Positions 49,119 to 59,500 are shown, counted from the stretch's first letter. The stretch: 64,000 bases of DNA from Prolixibacteraceae bacterium (GCA_003506435.1 DOAQ01000011.1:1-64000); one strand, 5' to 3'. Notes: generated by a model from the letters alone, not told the origin. A program made the numbers and translations.

Positions 49119-50501
49119 ATGTATAAAACTGAAATCAGAGGAAAACTAATTAGCGGCGATAAATCGCTGGGGCAGATATCGCAGGATATTCTGCGCCCCA
49201 TTGATGCAAAAACGCCGCGCTGGTGGTATGCGGCCATGACCATGAGCCTGGCTTTGTTTGGCTGGGGATTATATTGCAAATATATCACCGTCTCACAGGG
49301 GATCGGCACCTGGGGCGTGAACAACACCGTTGCCTGGGGCTGGGAAATCGTCAACTTTGTGTGGTGGATCGGGATCGGCCATGCCGGAACAGCTTTCTCT
49401 ATCTTCCTGCTTATTTTGCGGCAGAAATGGAGAACGGCCATCAACCGTGCCGCCGAAGCAATGACCGTGGTTGCTGTGCTCTGTGCATCGCTGTTCCCGC
49501 TGCTTCACATGGGACGCCCGTGGTTGTTTTTCTTCATCTTTCCGTACCCGAATACCCGCGGCCCGCTTTGGGTGAACTTCAACTCGCCCCTGTTTTGGGA
49601 CTTTGTGGCTATTTCGGCCTACATGCTTATTTCGGCCAGCTTCTGGTATTTCGGCATGGTTCCCGATTTTGCAACCATTCGCGACACCACCAAATCGAAA
49701 ATCAAGAAAGCGATCTACGGATTTTTTGCTTTTGGCTGGGTCGGTTCATCAAAAGAATGGCTGCGCTACGAAGGGCTTTCGTTCGTGCTGGGCGGAATTG
49801 CTGCCGTGCTTGTAGTTTCGGTGCACTCCATCGTATCGACCGACTTTGCCGTTTCGGTTGAACCCGGCTGGCACACCACTATTTTCCCCCCTTACTTTGT
49901 GGTAGGTGCCATCTTTTCAGGTTTTGCCATGGTACTCACATTGGTTACCCTGATGCGCAAACTGTACAAGATGGAAGATTTTATCACCGACTCGCATGTC
50001 GATGCCGTGTGCCGCATCCTGGTTTTCATTTCGCTGATCATGGGGACAGCCTATATTACTGAAATTTTCATGGCCTGGTATTCAGGTTCCGAATACGAAA
50101 TGTACACCTTCTTCAAAAACCGGATTACCGGAGAATATGCATTGCAATTCTGGGGAATGTTCACTTTCAACGCCATCATACCGCAGCTCTTCTGGTTTAA
50201 AAAAGTACGCAGCAAACTGTGGGTAGTGTTTATCATCTCGTTGCTGATCAACTGGGGAATGTGGTTCGAACGCTTCAATATTGTGGTTACTTCGCTCAGC
50301 CGCGACTACCTTCCGGCCAACTGGGCCGAATATCACCCTACCTGGGTTGAAATAGGTTTCTTCACCGGCACCATTGGAATGTTTGCTGCCGGGGTGTTAT
50401 TGTTCTTCCGGTATATCCCGATGATTGCCATCAGCGAAATCAAATCGGTTTCGAAATACGACAAACCAATGCCTGAACCTAAAATTGAACATCATGACTA
50501 A
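49119..50501 (+). CDS. actC: ACIII NrfD-like membrane subunit ActC
   Basis: A 461-residue NrfD/PsrC-type integral membrane protein with about ten spans that contributes the quinol site. The ATG at 49119 is chosen over an upstream TTG at 49110. Conserved segments include FVWWIGIGHAGTAFSIFLLI (about 80) and GRPWLFFFIFPYPNTRGPLW (about 130). The stop overlaps the actD start by 8 nt. Confidence 0.93.
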   Translation: MYKTEIRGKLISGDKSLGQISQDILRPIDAKTPRWWYAAMTMSLALFGWGLYCKYITVSQGIGTWGVNNTVAWGWEIVNFVWWIGIGHAGTAFSIFLLILRQKWRTAINRAAEAMTVVAVLCASLFPLLHMGRPWLFFFIFPYPNTRGPLWVNFNSPLFWDFVAISAYMLISASFWYFGMVPDFATIRDTTKSKIKKAIYGFFAFGWVGSSKEWLRYEGLSFVLGGIAAVLVVSVHSIVSTDFAVSVEPGWHTTIFPPYFVVGAIFSGFAMVLTLVTLMRKLYKMEDFITDSHVDAVCRILVFISLIMGTAYITEIFMAWYSGSEYEMYTFFKNRITGEYALQFWGMFTFNAIIPQLFWFKKVRSKLWVVFIISLLINWGMWFERFNIVVTSLSRDYLPANWAEYHPTWVEIGFFTGTIGMFAAGVLLFFRYIPMIAISEIKSVSKYDKPMPEPKIEHHD

Positions 50502-51012
50502 AAAATATCTGGTAGGCGTTTTCGACGATGAACACACGTTGGTTGAAGCCTTTGAAAAAGTTCTCGACAAAGGGGTAAAAGTGGAGGAAGTGTACACTCC
50601 CTATCCGATCCACGAGGTATTGCACAGGATGAAAAAGAAAACACGCATTACCCATGCCGCTTTTTTCTACGGGTTGTTTGCAGCCATTGGCCTGCTCGGG
50701 TTTATGTACTATGCGGCAGTAATCGACTGGCCGTTGAACTTCGGCGGAAAACCGTTCAACACATTCCCCTCGTTTATCGTGGTGTCGATTGTGGCAACCA
50801 TTCTTTCAATCACCCTGCTGACTTTGTTTACCTTCTCGGCAAGGGCAAAAGTATTCCCGGGCAAAAAGGCAGATATTATTGATATCCGGGCAACAGACGA
50901 CAAATTCATTATTGTGCTCGACAAAGATGAATTGGGGACTGAAACAAATACAGTGACCGAACTTTTTAAAACGAACGGGGCTTCGGAAGTGTATGAGAAA
51001 GAGAGTAAATAG
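50494..51012 (+). CDS. actD: ACIII subunit ActD (DUF3341)
   Basis: A 172-residue membrane-anchored subunit. It starts MTKKYLVGVFDDEHTLVEAF, typical of DUF3341, followed by two spans (about 50-75 and 95-120) and a soluble C-terminus. The ATG at 50494 is supported by the overlap with actC. Its TAG stop is directly followed by a TAGTAAG microsatellite, after which the operon is interrupted by a RibD-like gene. Confidence 0.92.
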   Translation: MTKKYLVGVFDDEHTLVEAFEKVLDKGVKVEEVYTPYPIHEVLHRMKKKTRITHAAFFYGLFAAIGLLGFMYYAAVIDWPLNFGGKPFNTFPSFIVVSIVATILSITLLTLFTFSARAKVFPGKKADIIDIRATDDKFIIVLDKDELGTETNTVTELFKTNGASEVYEKESK

Positions 51013-51061
51013 TAGTAAGTAGTAAGTAGTAAGTAGTAAGTAGTAAGTAGTAAGTAGTAAG
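51013..51061 (+). repeat. Heptanucleotide microsatellite (TAGTAAG)
   Basis: Seven perfect TAGTAAG units start at the base after the actD stop. The unit differs by one base from the array behind actA. Confidence 0.95.
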
Positions 51062-51117
51062 CGGTCATTGTAAAAAGACAGTAACAAACCATGACAACAA
51101 TAAAAAAATAGAACTAT

Positions 51118-51699
51118 ATGAGAAAAATAATTTCATTTATGCACATATCGCTTGACGGTTTTGTAGCAGGACTGAACGGAGAAATGGACTGGATTAAAGT
51201 TGATGAAGAAATTTTTGATTATGTCGGTAAGCGGATAAGCGAAGGCGACACTGCATTATATGGACGAGTAACTTATCAGATGATGGAAAATTACTGGCCT
51301 ACCGCAGGAAGCAAACCGACAGCAACCAAGCACGATATTGAACATTCAAAATGGTATAGCAAAGTTCACAAAATTGTTTTATCAAAAACAATGAAAGACA
51401 CGGGTTTGACTAACACAAAAATTATTAGCGACAACCTTTCAGACAGAATAAATGAAATAAAACAATTCCACAATGGAGGGAGTGAAGAAATCTTGCTTTT
51501 TGGTAGCCCGACAGCTACACATTCACTTATTCAACTGAACTTAATTGACGGCTACTGGCTATTTGTTAATCCAATTATTCTTGGACAAGGCATTCCATTG
51601 TTTGTAGACATCAAAGACAAAATAAAACTAAAACTATTGACTACCCGACAATTTACTTCCGGGGTAACTGAACTGAATTACACAGTAGATAGACAATGA
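51118..51699 (+). CDS. RibD C-terminal/dihydrofolate reductase-like protein
   Basis: A 193-residue protein of the DHFR-like RibD_C family: ISLDGFVAGLNGEMDWI at the N-terminus, DTALYGRVTYQMM (about 45), EILLFGSPTATHSLIQLNLID (about 122) and the NPIILGQGIPLF segment (about 150). Such proteins reduce pteridine or similar substrates using NAD(P)H and are frequent as isolated or cassette genes. It splits actD from actE and is more AT-rich than they are. The 140 nt after it contain hairpins. Confidence 0.88.
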   Translation: MRKIISFMHISLDGFVAGLNGEMDWIKVDEEIFDYVGKRISEGDTALYGRVTYQMMENYWPTAGSKPTATKHDIEHSKWYSKVHKIVLSKTMKDTGLTNTKIISDNLSDRINEIKQFHNGGSEEILLFGSPTATHSLIQLNLIDGYWLFVNPIILGQGIPLFVDIKDKIKLKLLTTRQFTSGVTELNYTVDRQ

Positions 51700-51846
51700 C
51701 AACGAACCGCTAACAGTACCTACCCGCAAGTGGCGGTTCAGAGGTTAATCTAGCTTTGTGCTTAGCTGACAGTGAACTGCTTCTAAATCCCCACCTTCGG
51801 ATAGCTGCAAACCGGAAGTCAAAAGTCAAAAGAAATAATACGGACT
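51700..51846. repeat. Hairpin-rich cassette-end-like sequence
   Basis: Directly after the RibD-like stop, GAACCGC (51704-51710) pairs with GCGGTTC (51733-51739), followed by further short inverted repeats. The CGAACCGCTAACAG start resembles sequences that follow single genes in Bacteroidota cassette-like insertions. This is a resemblance from memory, not a verified attC site. Confidence 0.4.
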
Positions 51847-52425
51847 ATGAATATCAGGAAATATAAATCATCATTCTTTTTTGTCCCTGCCTTGTGGTTG
51901 CTGGTTTTCTTTGTACTGTCAGCTTGCGACCACAACAGGAAAACTACCGGCTGGGAGTATTTCGACGACATGGCACACTCGCCCGCCTACGAATCGTATA
52001 CTCCAAATCCGAATTTTGCCGATGGAAAAACCATGCAGGCAACCGTTGAAGGTACCATCCCGCGCGGATTCATGCCCTATCCATACGAAAAGACCGATGA
52101 AGACCGGGTAAAAGCAGGTGAGAATATGAAGAATCCGTTTGAGGTGAATGAAAAAAACATGGAACGCGGTAAAAAGGTTTTTACCATTTATTGTTCAAGT
52201 TGTCACGGCGATATGGGCGACGGAAAAGGCCGTTTATACACCTCCGGAAAATACCCGTTTCCCCCGGCAAACCTGTTGAGCGATAAAATCAGGAATAATC
52301 CGGAAGGAGAAATTTATCATGTTATTTCAGTAGGCTTTGGCGTAATGGCAGAACATGGCTCAATGATCAGCCCCGACGACCGGTGGAAAGCCGTAATGTA
52401 TATTAAAAACAAATTGCACCAATAA
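51847..52425 (+). CDS. actE: ACIII monohaem cytochrome c subunit ActE
   Basis: A 192-residue lipoprotein cytochrome c. The signal ends at the lipobox LVFFVLSAC, the single haem motif is CSSCHGDMGDGKG (about 118), and the axial Met is likely in VMAEHGSMI. It hands electrons from ACIII to cytochrome c or a terminal oxidase. Confidence 0.92.
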   Translation: MNIRKYKSSFFFVPALWLLVFFVLSACDHNRKTTGWEYFDDMAHSPAYESYTPNPNFADGKTMQATVEGTIPRGFMPYPYEKTDEDRVKAGENMKNPFEVNEKNMERGKKVFTIYCSSCHGDMGDGKGRLYTSGKYPFPPANLLSDKIRNNPEGEIYHVISVGFGVMAEHGSMISPDDRWKAVMYIKNKLHQ

Positions 52426-52451
52426 TTTCGAATGCGATAAAATCTGAACCA

Positions 52452-53612
52452 ATGGACGAAAAATTCATTATTCCAAAGAAATTTAAAACAATCAGCTATG
52501 CCTTAATTGGCATTGGTGTACTGGCTTTTGTCATCGGATTTTTCACCGATGCACAACGTACCTGGGCCAATTATTTACTGAACAATTATTACTTTGTATC
52601 GATCGCCATTGGCGCGGCATTCTTTATTGGCATTCAATACATTGCCCAGGCCGGATGGTCGGCCGCCTTCAAGCGGATTCCCGAAGCTATGACCGCATAT
52701 CTGCCTTTTGCTGCCCTGTTTTTCCTACTTCTTTTCTTCGGAATGCACTCGTTGTATCACTGGTCGCACGAAGGAATTGCCGAAACCGACGAACTGATCG
52801 CCCACAAACAACCGTACCTGAACATTCCGTTTTTCTTTGTCCGCGTCATTGTTTTCTTCGGATTGTGGATATTGATGACCCGGTTGATCCGCAAAATATC
52901 AATTAAAGAAGATTTGGAAGGTGGCCTCGCTTATTTTCACACGTCGGAGCGCTATTCAAAAATATTGATTTTCATCATCGCAATCACGTTCACACTTTTT
53001 GCCGTCGATATGCTGATGTCGCTCGAAGTACACTGGTTCAGCACACTGTATGCTGCAAAAAGTTTTATTTCGGCATTCTATCACGGGGCAACCATCATTA
53101 CGCTGATTGCAATTATCCTTCACCAGATGGGCTACCTGAAAATGCTAAACAATAGTCATCTGCACGATTTTTCGAGATATATTTTCATGCTGGCTATTAT
53201 CTGGGGTTATTTCAACTTTTCCCAGTTTATGCTGATTTGGTATGGAAATATCCCCGAAGAAACCAGTTTTTATGTACATCGCTGGCACGGGGCTTTCAAA
53301 ATCCTGTTTTTTGCCAATATTCTCATCAACTGGTTCCTGCCATTTATCGTGCTGATGCCGCGAAAAACATCGCGCAGCAAGCCGGTTTTGGTTCCGGTGA
53401 TCCTTATCCTGATGGCAGGTCAATACATGGAATTGTACTACGATATCTGGCCGGCCGTACTGCATGAAGCTAAATTCGGTTTGCTTGAAATCGGCGCCTT
53501 CCTGGGTTATCTTGGACTATTTGCACTGGTTACTGCCACAGCTCTGACAAAGGCAAACCTGGTACCCCGGAATCATCCGTATCTGGAAGAAAGCGTGTAC
53601 CATCATTTTTAG
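52452..53612 (+). CDS. actF: ACIII membrane subunit ActF
   Basis: A 386-residue polytopic protein (about ten spans) related to ActC/NrfD-like subunits. Landmarks are GMHSLYHWSHEG (about 97) and the late segment FSQFMLIWYGNIPEETSFY (about 258). Last act gene. No cytochrome oxidase genes follow, so the terminal oxidase is encoded elsewhere. Confidence 0.92.
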   Translation: MDEKFIIPKKFKTISYALIGIGVLAFVIGFFTDAQRTWANYLLNNYYFVSIAIGAAFFIGIQYIAQAGWSAAFKRIPEAMTAYLPFAALFFLLLFFGMHSLYHWSHEGIAETDELIAHKQPYLNIPFFFVRVIVFFGLWILMTRLIRKISIKEDLEGGLAYFHTSERYSKILIFIIAITFTLFAVDMLMSLEVHWFSTLYAAKSFISAFYHGATIITLIAIILHQMGYLKMLNNSHLHDFSRYIFMLAIIWGYFNFSQFMLIWYGNIPEETSFYVHRWHGAFKILFFANILINWFLPFIVLMPRKTSRSKPVLVPVILILMAGQYMELYYDIWPAVLHEAKFGLLEIGAFLGYLGLFALVTATALTKANLVPRNHPYLEESVYHHF

Positions 53613-53623
53613 ATAAAACAAAA

Positions 53624-53758
53624 ATAAGGCTGTCAAAAAAGTCTGAAATCGAGTCATCCCGAACTTGTTTCGGGATCTCATCATCCTGATCATTAGACCC
53701 TGAAATAAATTCAGGGTGACGCGAGTTGCTGACTTTAGAACTTTTTGGACAGCCTTAT
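53624..53758. mobile_element. 135-bp MITE-like/intergenic palindromic element
   Basis: Terminal inverted repeats of 19 bp (53624-53642 and 53740-53758, one mismatch; ATAAGGCTGTC end) enclose two further perfect hairpins: ATCCCGAA..TTCGGGAT (53656-53676) and ACCCTGAA..TTCAGGGT (53697-53717). The whole can fold into a three-armed cruciform and lies between convergent genes, where it may also terminate transcription of both. Confidence 0.7.
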
Positions 53759-53783
53759 CTCAAAATATATCAATCAAACTGAA

Positions 53784-55808
53784 TTACCAGATTACAGCCC
53801 TGTCGCTTTCAGCAAGATACATGGCATCACCTTCTTTTACATTGAAAGCAGTATAAAACTCGGGCAAATTACGCAAAGGCCCCAACACCCGGTAGCGTCC
53901 AAGCGAATGTACATCAATTTTCGTACGGCGTAGCATCTCTTCATCGCGAATATTCTGTGCCCAAATGTGGGCGTAGGCCAGGAAAAAACGCTGCTCAGGC
54001 GTAAAGCCGTCGATGGGTTTTTCATCGCCTTTCAGCACATGGCGCAAAGCCTGGTACGCAATGTTAAGCCCGCCCAGGTCGGCAATGTTTTCGCCCAGGG
54101 TAAGTTTGCCGTCAGCTTTGATGGTATCGAGTACCGTAAATTGAGAATACTGGTTGACCAGCGCTGCTGTCCGCCCGTTGAAACGCTCGGCATCCTGAGC
54201 AGTCCACCAGTCATTCAGATTACCATCCTTATCGTACTGGCGCCCTTGGTCATCGAAGCCGTGAGTCATTTCGTGGCCGATTACCACGCCAATTGCCCCG
54301 TAGTTAACGGCATCTTCTGCATTCATATAAAAGAAAGGAGGCTGAAGAATGGCCGCAGGAAATACAATTTCGTTGGTACTCGGATTGTAATATGCATTTA
54401 CCATTTGAGGCGGCATATACCATTCACTTTTGTCTACCGGCTTGTTCACCTTTCCCATCATCCATGTAAAATCGAACATGCCCGAGTTAAGTACATTCTG
54501 CACATACGAACCTTTTTCAACTTGTAGCGCTGAATAATCTCTCCATTTATCCGGATAACCCACTTTCACGTTGATGGCATTCAGCTTTTCAATGGCTTTT
54601 TGCTTGGTCGTGTCGCCCATCCATTCCAACTGACTGATGCGTTCGCCCAGCGAAACACGCAGGTTTTCAACCAACGCGATCATGCGTTTCTTGGCTTCCG
54701 GAGGAAAATATTTTTTCACGTACAACTGCCCAACGGCCTCGCTAAGCGCACTCCCGGCAGTTCCCTGAACTTTTTTCCAACGCGGGCGGTCTACCTGTTT
54801 ACCACTTAGCGTTTTTCCGTAGAAATCGAAATTTAAACCAACAATATCTTTCGAAAGATAATCGGCCATGAAATTTGTAAACTGGTACTTCAGGTACAGC
54901 TTCCATGTGTCAAGAGGTTCAGTTTGAATCAGCTTGCCAACACCGGCAAAAAATTCGGGCTGCGAAACCACCAGTTCACCCGGATCGTTCAGCCCGATTC
55001 CCTGGAAATAACCGGCCCAATCATATCCCGGCGACAAAGCCGACAAACCGGCAATGGTCATTTTGTTGTATGTTTTGTACGGGTCGCGCTGGTCCAGCAG
55101 GCTCATTGATGCGATGGCCATTTTCTTTTCCAGCTCGTAAATAGCAGCAGCTTCTCCGGCGGCGGCTTCCTTCGAACTACCGGTATGTACCAGCAGTCCG
55201 GCAATAAACTGCCTGTATTTTTCCTGAATGCCCAGCGAACGTTCGTCGGTGTTCAGATAATAATCGCGGTCGGGCATTCCCAGTCCTCCCTGATGAAGGT
55301 AGGCAATTACCTGCGATGAATTTTTCTGGTCGGCATCGGCATAAATAACAAACAGCGGATTAACCTGCATCCGGTGCCAGTCGATCACTACCTGCTGCAT
55401 ATCTGCAACAGAGGTAATAGCATCCACCTGTTTCCAGTAGGGTTGCAGAGGGCTTGTCCCGGCAGCTTCAATCGCCGCGGTGTCCATCCCGCTGGAATAG
55501 AAATCGGCAATTTTTTGTCCGATGCTTCCTTCCGCGTGTTTTCCACCGGCAATTTCAGTAAACAGGGTTTTCACCTGCTCTTCACCGGTATCGGCCAGCT
55601 TGTCGAAGCTGCCATAGCGGCTTTTTTCATCGGGCATGGGGTTGCGTTTTTTCCAACCTCCGTTTGCATAGGCGTCGAAATCGGTAGCCGGGCTAACCGA
55701 TGTATCCATATCCAAAACATCGATTGCCGGCGGTTCTTTACTTGTTTGTGTACAAGCTATAACACCGGCAGCCAACGCCACAGTAAAAAAACGATTCATG
55801 TTTTGCAT
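53784..55808 (-). CDS. M13 family zinc metallopeptidase (neprilysin-like)
   Basis: A peptidase of about 674 residues attached as a lipoprotein: MNRFFTVALAAGVIAC, with Cys followed by TQTSKEP. The zinc site is VIGHEMTHGFDDQGRQYD (HExxH, about 510) with the downstream ENIADLGGL supplying the third ligand. N- and C-terminal M13 domains are complete. I use ATGs at 55808/55799; the longer frame to 55916 runs into the palindromic repeat and would hide the signal peptide. Confidence 0.93.
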   Translation of the reverse strand: MQNMNRFFTVALAAGVIACTQTSKEPPAIDVLDMDTSVSPATDFDAYANGGWKKRNPMPDEKSRYGSFDKLADTGEEQVKTLFTEIAGGKHAEGSIGQKIADFYSSGMDTAAIEAAGTSPLQPYWKQVDAITSVADMQQVVIDWHRMQVNPLFVIYADADQKNSSQVIAYLHQGGLGMPDRDYYLNTDERSLGIQEKYRQFIAGLLVHTGSSKEAAAGEAAAIYELEKKMAIASMSLLDQRDPYKTYNKMTIAGLSALSPGYDWAGYFQGIGLNDPGELVVSQPEFFAGVGKLIQTEPLDTWKLYLKYQFTNFMADYLSKDIVGLNFDFYGKTLSGKQVDRPRWKKVQGTAGSALSEAVGQLYVKKYFPPEAKKRMIALVENLRVSLGERISQLEWMGDTTKQKAIEKLNAINVKVGYPDKWRDYSALQVEKGSYVQNVLNSGMFDFTWMMGKVNKPVDKSEWYMPPQMVNAYYNPSTNEIVFPAAILQPPFFYMNAEDAVNYGAIGVVIGHEMTHGFDDQGRQYDKDGNLNDWWTAQDAERFNGRTAALVNQYSQFTVLDTIKADGKLTLGENIADLGGLNIAYQALRHVLKGDEKPIDGFTPEQRFFLAYAHIWAQNIRDEEMLRRTKIDVHSLGRYRVLGPLRNLPEFYTAFNVKEGDAMYLAESDRAVIW

Positions 55809-55880
55809 GTTCTTCTGTATAAGGTTATAAAGTTGTGGTGTAATTTGTCTGCAAACTTGCAAATATATTACAGCGATAAT

Positions 55881-55962
55881 AACAAACTTCAGACCTGTCA
55901 GGTTTACGCAGACCAAATCAGACCTGACAGGTTTTGGAAACCTGTCAGGTCTGAAGTTTGTT
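55881..55962. repeat. REP-like palindrome, copy 1 (compound)
   Basis: An inner perfect palindrome has 16-bp arms at 55919-55934 and 55938-55953 (CAGACCTGACAGGTTT and complement) around TGG. An outer 25-bp inverted repeat with a single difference (55881-55905 and 55938-55962) uses the same arm. It touches the csx28 stop codon and so marks the downstream border of the Cas13b operon, where it may also act as a terminator. Confidence 0.92.
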
Positions 55963-56536
55963 ATTCAAAACTATTTTCCGAAATTATCTCTTTTAGTTTC
56001 TCCTGAAGACCTTCCCTTATTTGTGTAATACTATTCAGCAGTTCCTTGTTCTGTATTGCAATTTCCTCTTTTCCCGCTTTTTCTGCGTTAAAATACAAAC
56101 CCATCAAATGCCCCCTTAACGTATATAACCGTGATTTTATTTCATTGGGAAGTAACAGACCATGTCCTTTTTCATAAAACAGTTCGGGTATCTTTTCGAA
56201 AAATAGTTTTGCCTGATTTTTTCGAAAATAAATGATCTTATTTCCATCTTCATCCAGTTCGCCCCTTCGTAAAACATTTTTGTCGTTGTCGTTTTCCGAG
56301 AAGTAAAGAATCAACCCCCACACCGCTTTACATGCCTCCAGCCTGGCATCAAACCGCTTCTGGTCAAAACCTGCTGCAAACTCTATTTTTTGTTGCTGCT
56401 TTAAATATTCCAGTTCTTCATGCTTTTGTTTACGCCAGTACCGATGCCCCCACCAAAAACCGGCTGCACCGAGAATTATCAAAACTGCGGGTTCAAGTAG
56501 TATCTCAAGCCATTTCATAAAACATTCGGTGTTCAT
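55961..56536 (-). CDS. csx28: Csx28-like accessory protein of type VI-B
   Basis: A 191-residue protein with one N-terminal membrane span (about 14-30, EPAVLIILGAAGFWWG), a basic HRYWRKQKH stop-transfer and a helical cytoplasmic part. It follows cas13b with an ATGA overlap, the usual place of csx28 in VI-B2 loci. Csx28 is described as a membrane protein that boosts Cas13b interference, and one report shows it forming a pore. The HEPN-like site is off-pattern: Arg136 and His143 (R-X6-H), not R-X4-H. Assignment rests on size, topology and context; Csx27 is less likely because it has several spans. Confidence 0.8.
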   Translation of the reverse strand: MNTECFMKWLEILLEPAVLIILGAAGFWWGHRYWRKQKHEELEYLKQQQKIEFAAGFDQKRFDARLEACKAVWGLILYFSENDNDKNVLRRGELDEDGNKIIYFRKNQAKLFFEKIPELFYEKGHGLLLPNEIKSRLYTLRGHLMGLYFNAEKAGKEEIAIQNKELLNSITQIREGLQEKLKEIISENSFE

Positions 56537-59500
56537 ACCTGCATTTGTTTTTCAATTTCTGTTGTCATTCGTTCGTATATTTCACCGATCATTCCCATAA
56601 TACGTCCGCACACGGTGTTTTCTTCCCTCGCAGCAATTGCTTCCTTTATCCATAACTGATACGGAATCTGATTATGCAACATCTTGTTTCGCAATTCAGT
56701 AAACCGTTCTGAATTCAGTTCCTTTACCTCTGCGCTCAATCCATACTTTCGGGCAACAAAGTCCAGGTAATCCCAATGGTTGACGTACTGATTTTCTCCT
56801 TCTCCACTAAATGTAAGCTCATGCCGGTGTCTGTCGAAAACCAGCTTTTCGAACCGATAAATTATTTCAAGCAGGTTTTTCCTTTGCAGGTCGTAAGCCT
56901 CCAACTCGGCAACCAGTGCTTCCCTATGCAATGGAACTCCTTCCTCAAAATACGTCAAAAGATTTTCCAGTCTCCGGTCTTTCAAAAATCTTCGAAATTC
57001 GCCATATCTTTTGATGGGCAAATAGTCGGTTATGGTATAGTTGTAAACTTTTTCCTTCATTTGGTACGGGCGCGACAATAAATCGTCCGACAGGTCGTGA
57101 CCGATGCATTCCAAATCGTCCGGTCTTAATTCGAATGTTTCCGGGAACAAATCAGCGACCATGATCCACAGGGCGCGATCGGTACTTTGCACATACCTGA
57201 TCTCTTTTTCTGTATTCAATATCCGGTTTTTAAGATTCTGCAAACTTCTAAATTCCTCCGTATCTTTTCCCGAACTTTTTATCGTCCACTGAATTTTGCC
57301 AAGTAATTCTTTCGGTTGCAATTTTTCCGGCAATTCTTCCATCCTGAAAATTCCTTTATTGTAATACCGCTCTTTGTTATAGAAAGGCTGGGTCTTGCCA
57401 TTGCTGTATACCGAAAGGGCATACGATGCATTATCCTCATCTTTTATTTTCACTCCGGCTTTTTGCAGGGCTTTGGCAATGGGTTCATTAAAAATGCCCC
57501 GTGGCAAATAATTCGGGCAGCTTTCATAGTCCATCTCAATTGCCCGTTTGGTATCTGTTTTTATAAAATAGGAGTATGTATTGAAGAATTCCTCTTCGTT
57601 CAATCGCGGAGATTTCAGGTTCCGGTCAAGCCAACCAAGCCATTTTTCTTTTTGCTGCATATACACAATAAAGAAATCCAGTATTCCCTGGCATTCATCC
57701 AACCTGATTTTATATAAAAACGGATGTGCCCGGTCTCCCTTTACAGTTAATTGATGCTCTTTAAAGAAGGAATATAGCTTCTCTCTGTTCGACGAAAAAT
57801 ATGCCAGCGCATATTGCAGTACATCGTATTCCAAAGAATTCAGCTTTTGCTTGTGTTCTTTAACCGTATGAGGAGGGGTCAGGAAAATAATATCGCGGGC
57901 AAGCTGCTGTGCCATATCGCCCGATCTCATCTTTTCGGGCGACTGTTCTGCTTTGTTTCTCCAATAGACTGTTTCTTTTATCATTCCTCCCAAAATCCAT
58001 TTGGCTTGCTTTTTTTCACTCTTTTGTTTATAACCCAGCAAATATTCCCTTATTTTATCGGGCAGGTCTTTTCCTTTCAAAACAAAACGGTCCAGTTCTT
58101 TTTGCAGGCTTTTCCTGCGGGCAGTTAAATCAGGCTCATCTCCCTGCCCTCGTCTTTTTTCAAGCGAAAAATCGCCAACAGGGCGTATATGTCCGGCTTT
58201 GAATTCACTTAAAAAATTATTAAAACGGTCAAGATAATCCTGAATAAATTCTGCCGGGGACAGGCCGGTCAGTTTCTTCTGATAAAGATGTTCATACAAA
58301 AACAGGTTTAAAAATTCATACGTACTGATTATTGCATCCGGTTTTACATTGATCTCTTTATCGGGCACTGACCACCGGTTATGACCATTGTAATTAAGTT
58401 TTATACCTATACGGTTCCCGACAATGCGGTATTGGGGCGAAAACTGGTCAACATCATCAGGAGTAATGCCATCTCTTAACCAGTAATCAGGTGCATGTTC
58501 CGGGCTAAATTCCTTCAATTCCCCAAAAGTTCTGATGTCTTTCAAAAGTCGACGGTCCCGTTCGGCGCCCATTATTTTCTTTGTGTGTTCGCTTTTTATC
58601 CATCGGCCAATATGAATGTGAAAACTAATCCCTTTCAGTAAATTCTTCTCTTCGAAATACCGCAAGGCAAAATAGGGGAAACGGTCGTCGTAACGTTTCA
58701 TCAAAACCTGTTGTACTTCTTCCCTGTCGCCTGATTCATCCGGTTTTACTTCCTCCGGCTCACGGATAAATTTCTTTCGCTCTTCTATATCCAGCAAGTC
58801 GAACAAGGGGGCCGGGCACCGCGATAACTCCCCCAGCATATCGAGCTTGATGTCGGAACTGTCAAGTTTGGGTTTTGGCAGGCGACAGCAATGTTCGGTA
58901 AAGGTTTCGAGTGTGGCCCGAAATTTATTGTCTGTCGTATTTTTAAATCCTTTGATCCCGGCCAGAAACTGAAAAGCATATTTCTTCTCAAGGAAAAAGC
59001 AGATGAAACAGTAAAGTCCTTTTTCGGTAAAACCATTCTCGTTATGAAGGGTATAAAATTGTTTCTCATTGGTTTCGAGCAGGTAAAAATCATCGGGTTG
59101 AAACACCTCTCTCATTCGTTTTTTACATGCTTCAATGGCAAAACTAAAAAACGGTTGAAGGTCAAAATCCTTTTCATGGTTTTGATTGAGGGGGTAATGG
59201 CTGGCATTGTTCCTCCATTGGTTAAGCGCTGCGAGAGCCGTTTTTAATTTGTACGAAACAGGGTTGCAGGTTCTTGCTCCTTCGTTTTCCGCTTCGCGCA
59301 GAAACGGAAAATGTTGAACCAATAAACGGTTCCGATGCGATAATTCATCGGGTTTTCGGTCAAAGTAGCCGTCCTTCAATACTGTCGATTGAATAAGATT
59401 GTCTTCGTCCAGGTTTTTTCCCGGCTTAATAAGTTCCCTGTTAACATATTCAAGGATAACATACGCGTTGTGCCGCGCCATATTCAGATAGTGTGCAAAA

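Noticed and set aside
53784..55916. Longer start for the M13 peptidase at 55916
   Set aside because: It would translate the REP palindrome and hide the lipoprotein signal that begins at 55799-55808.
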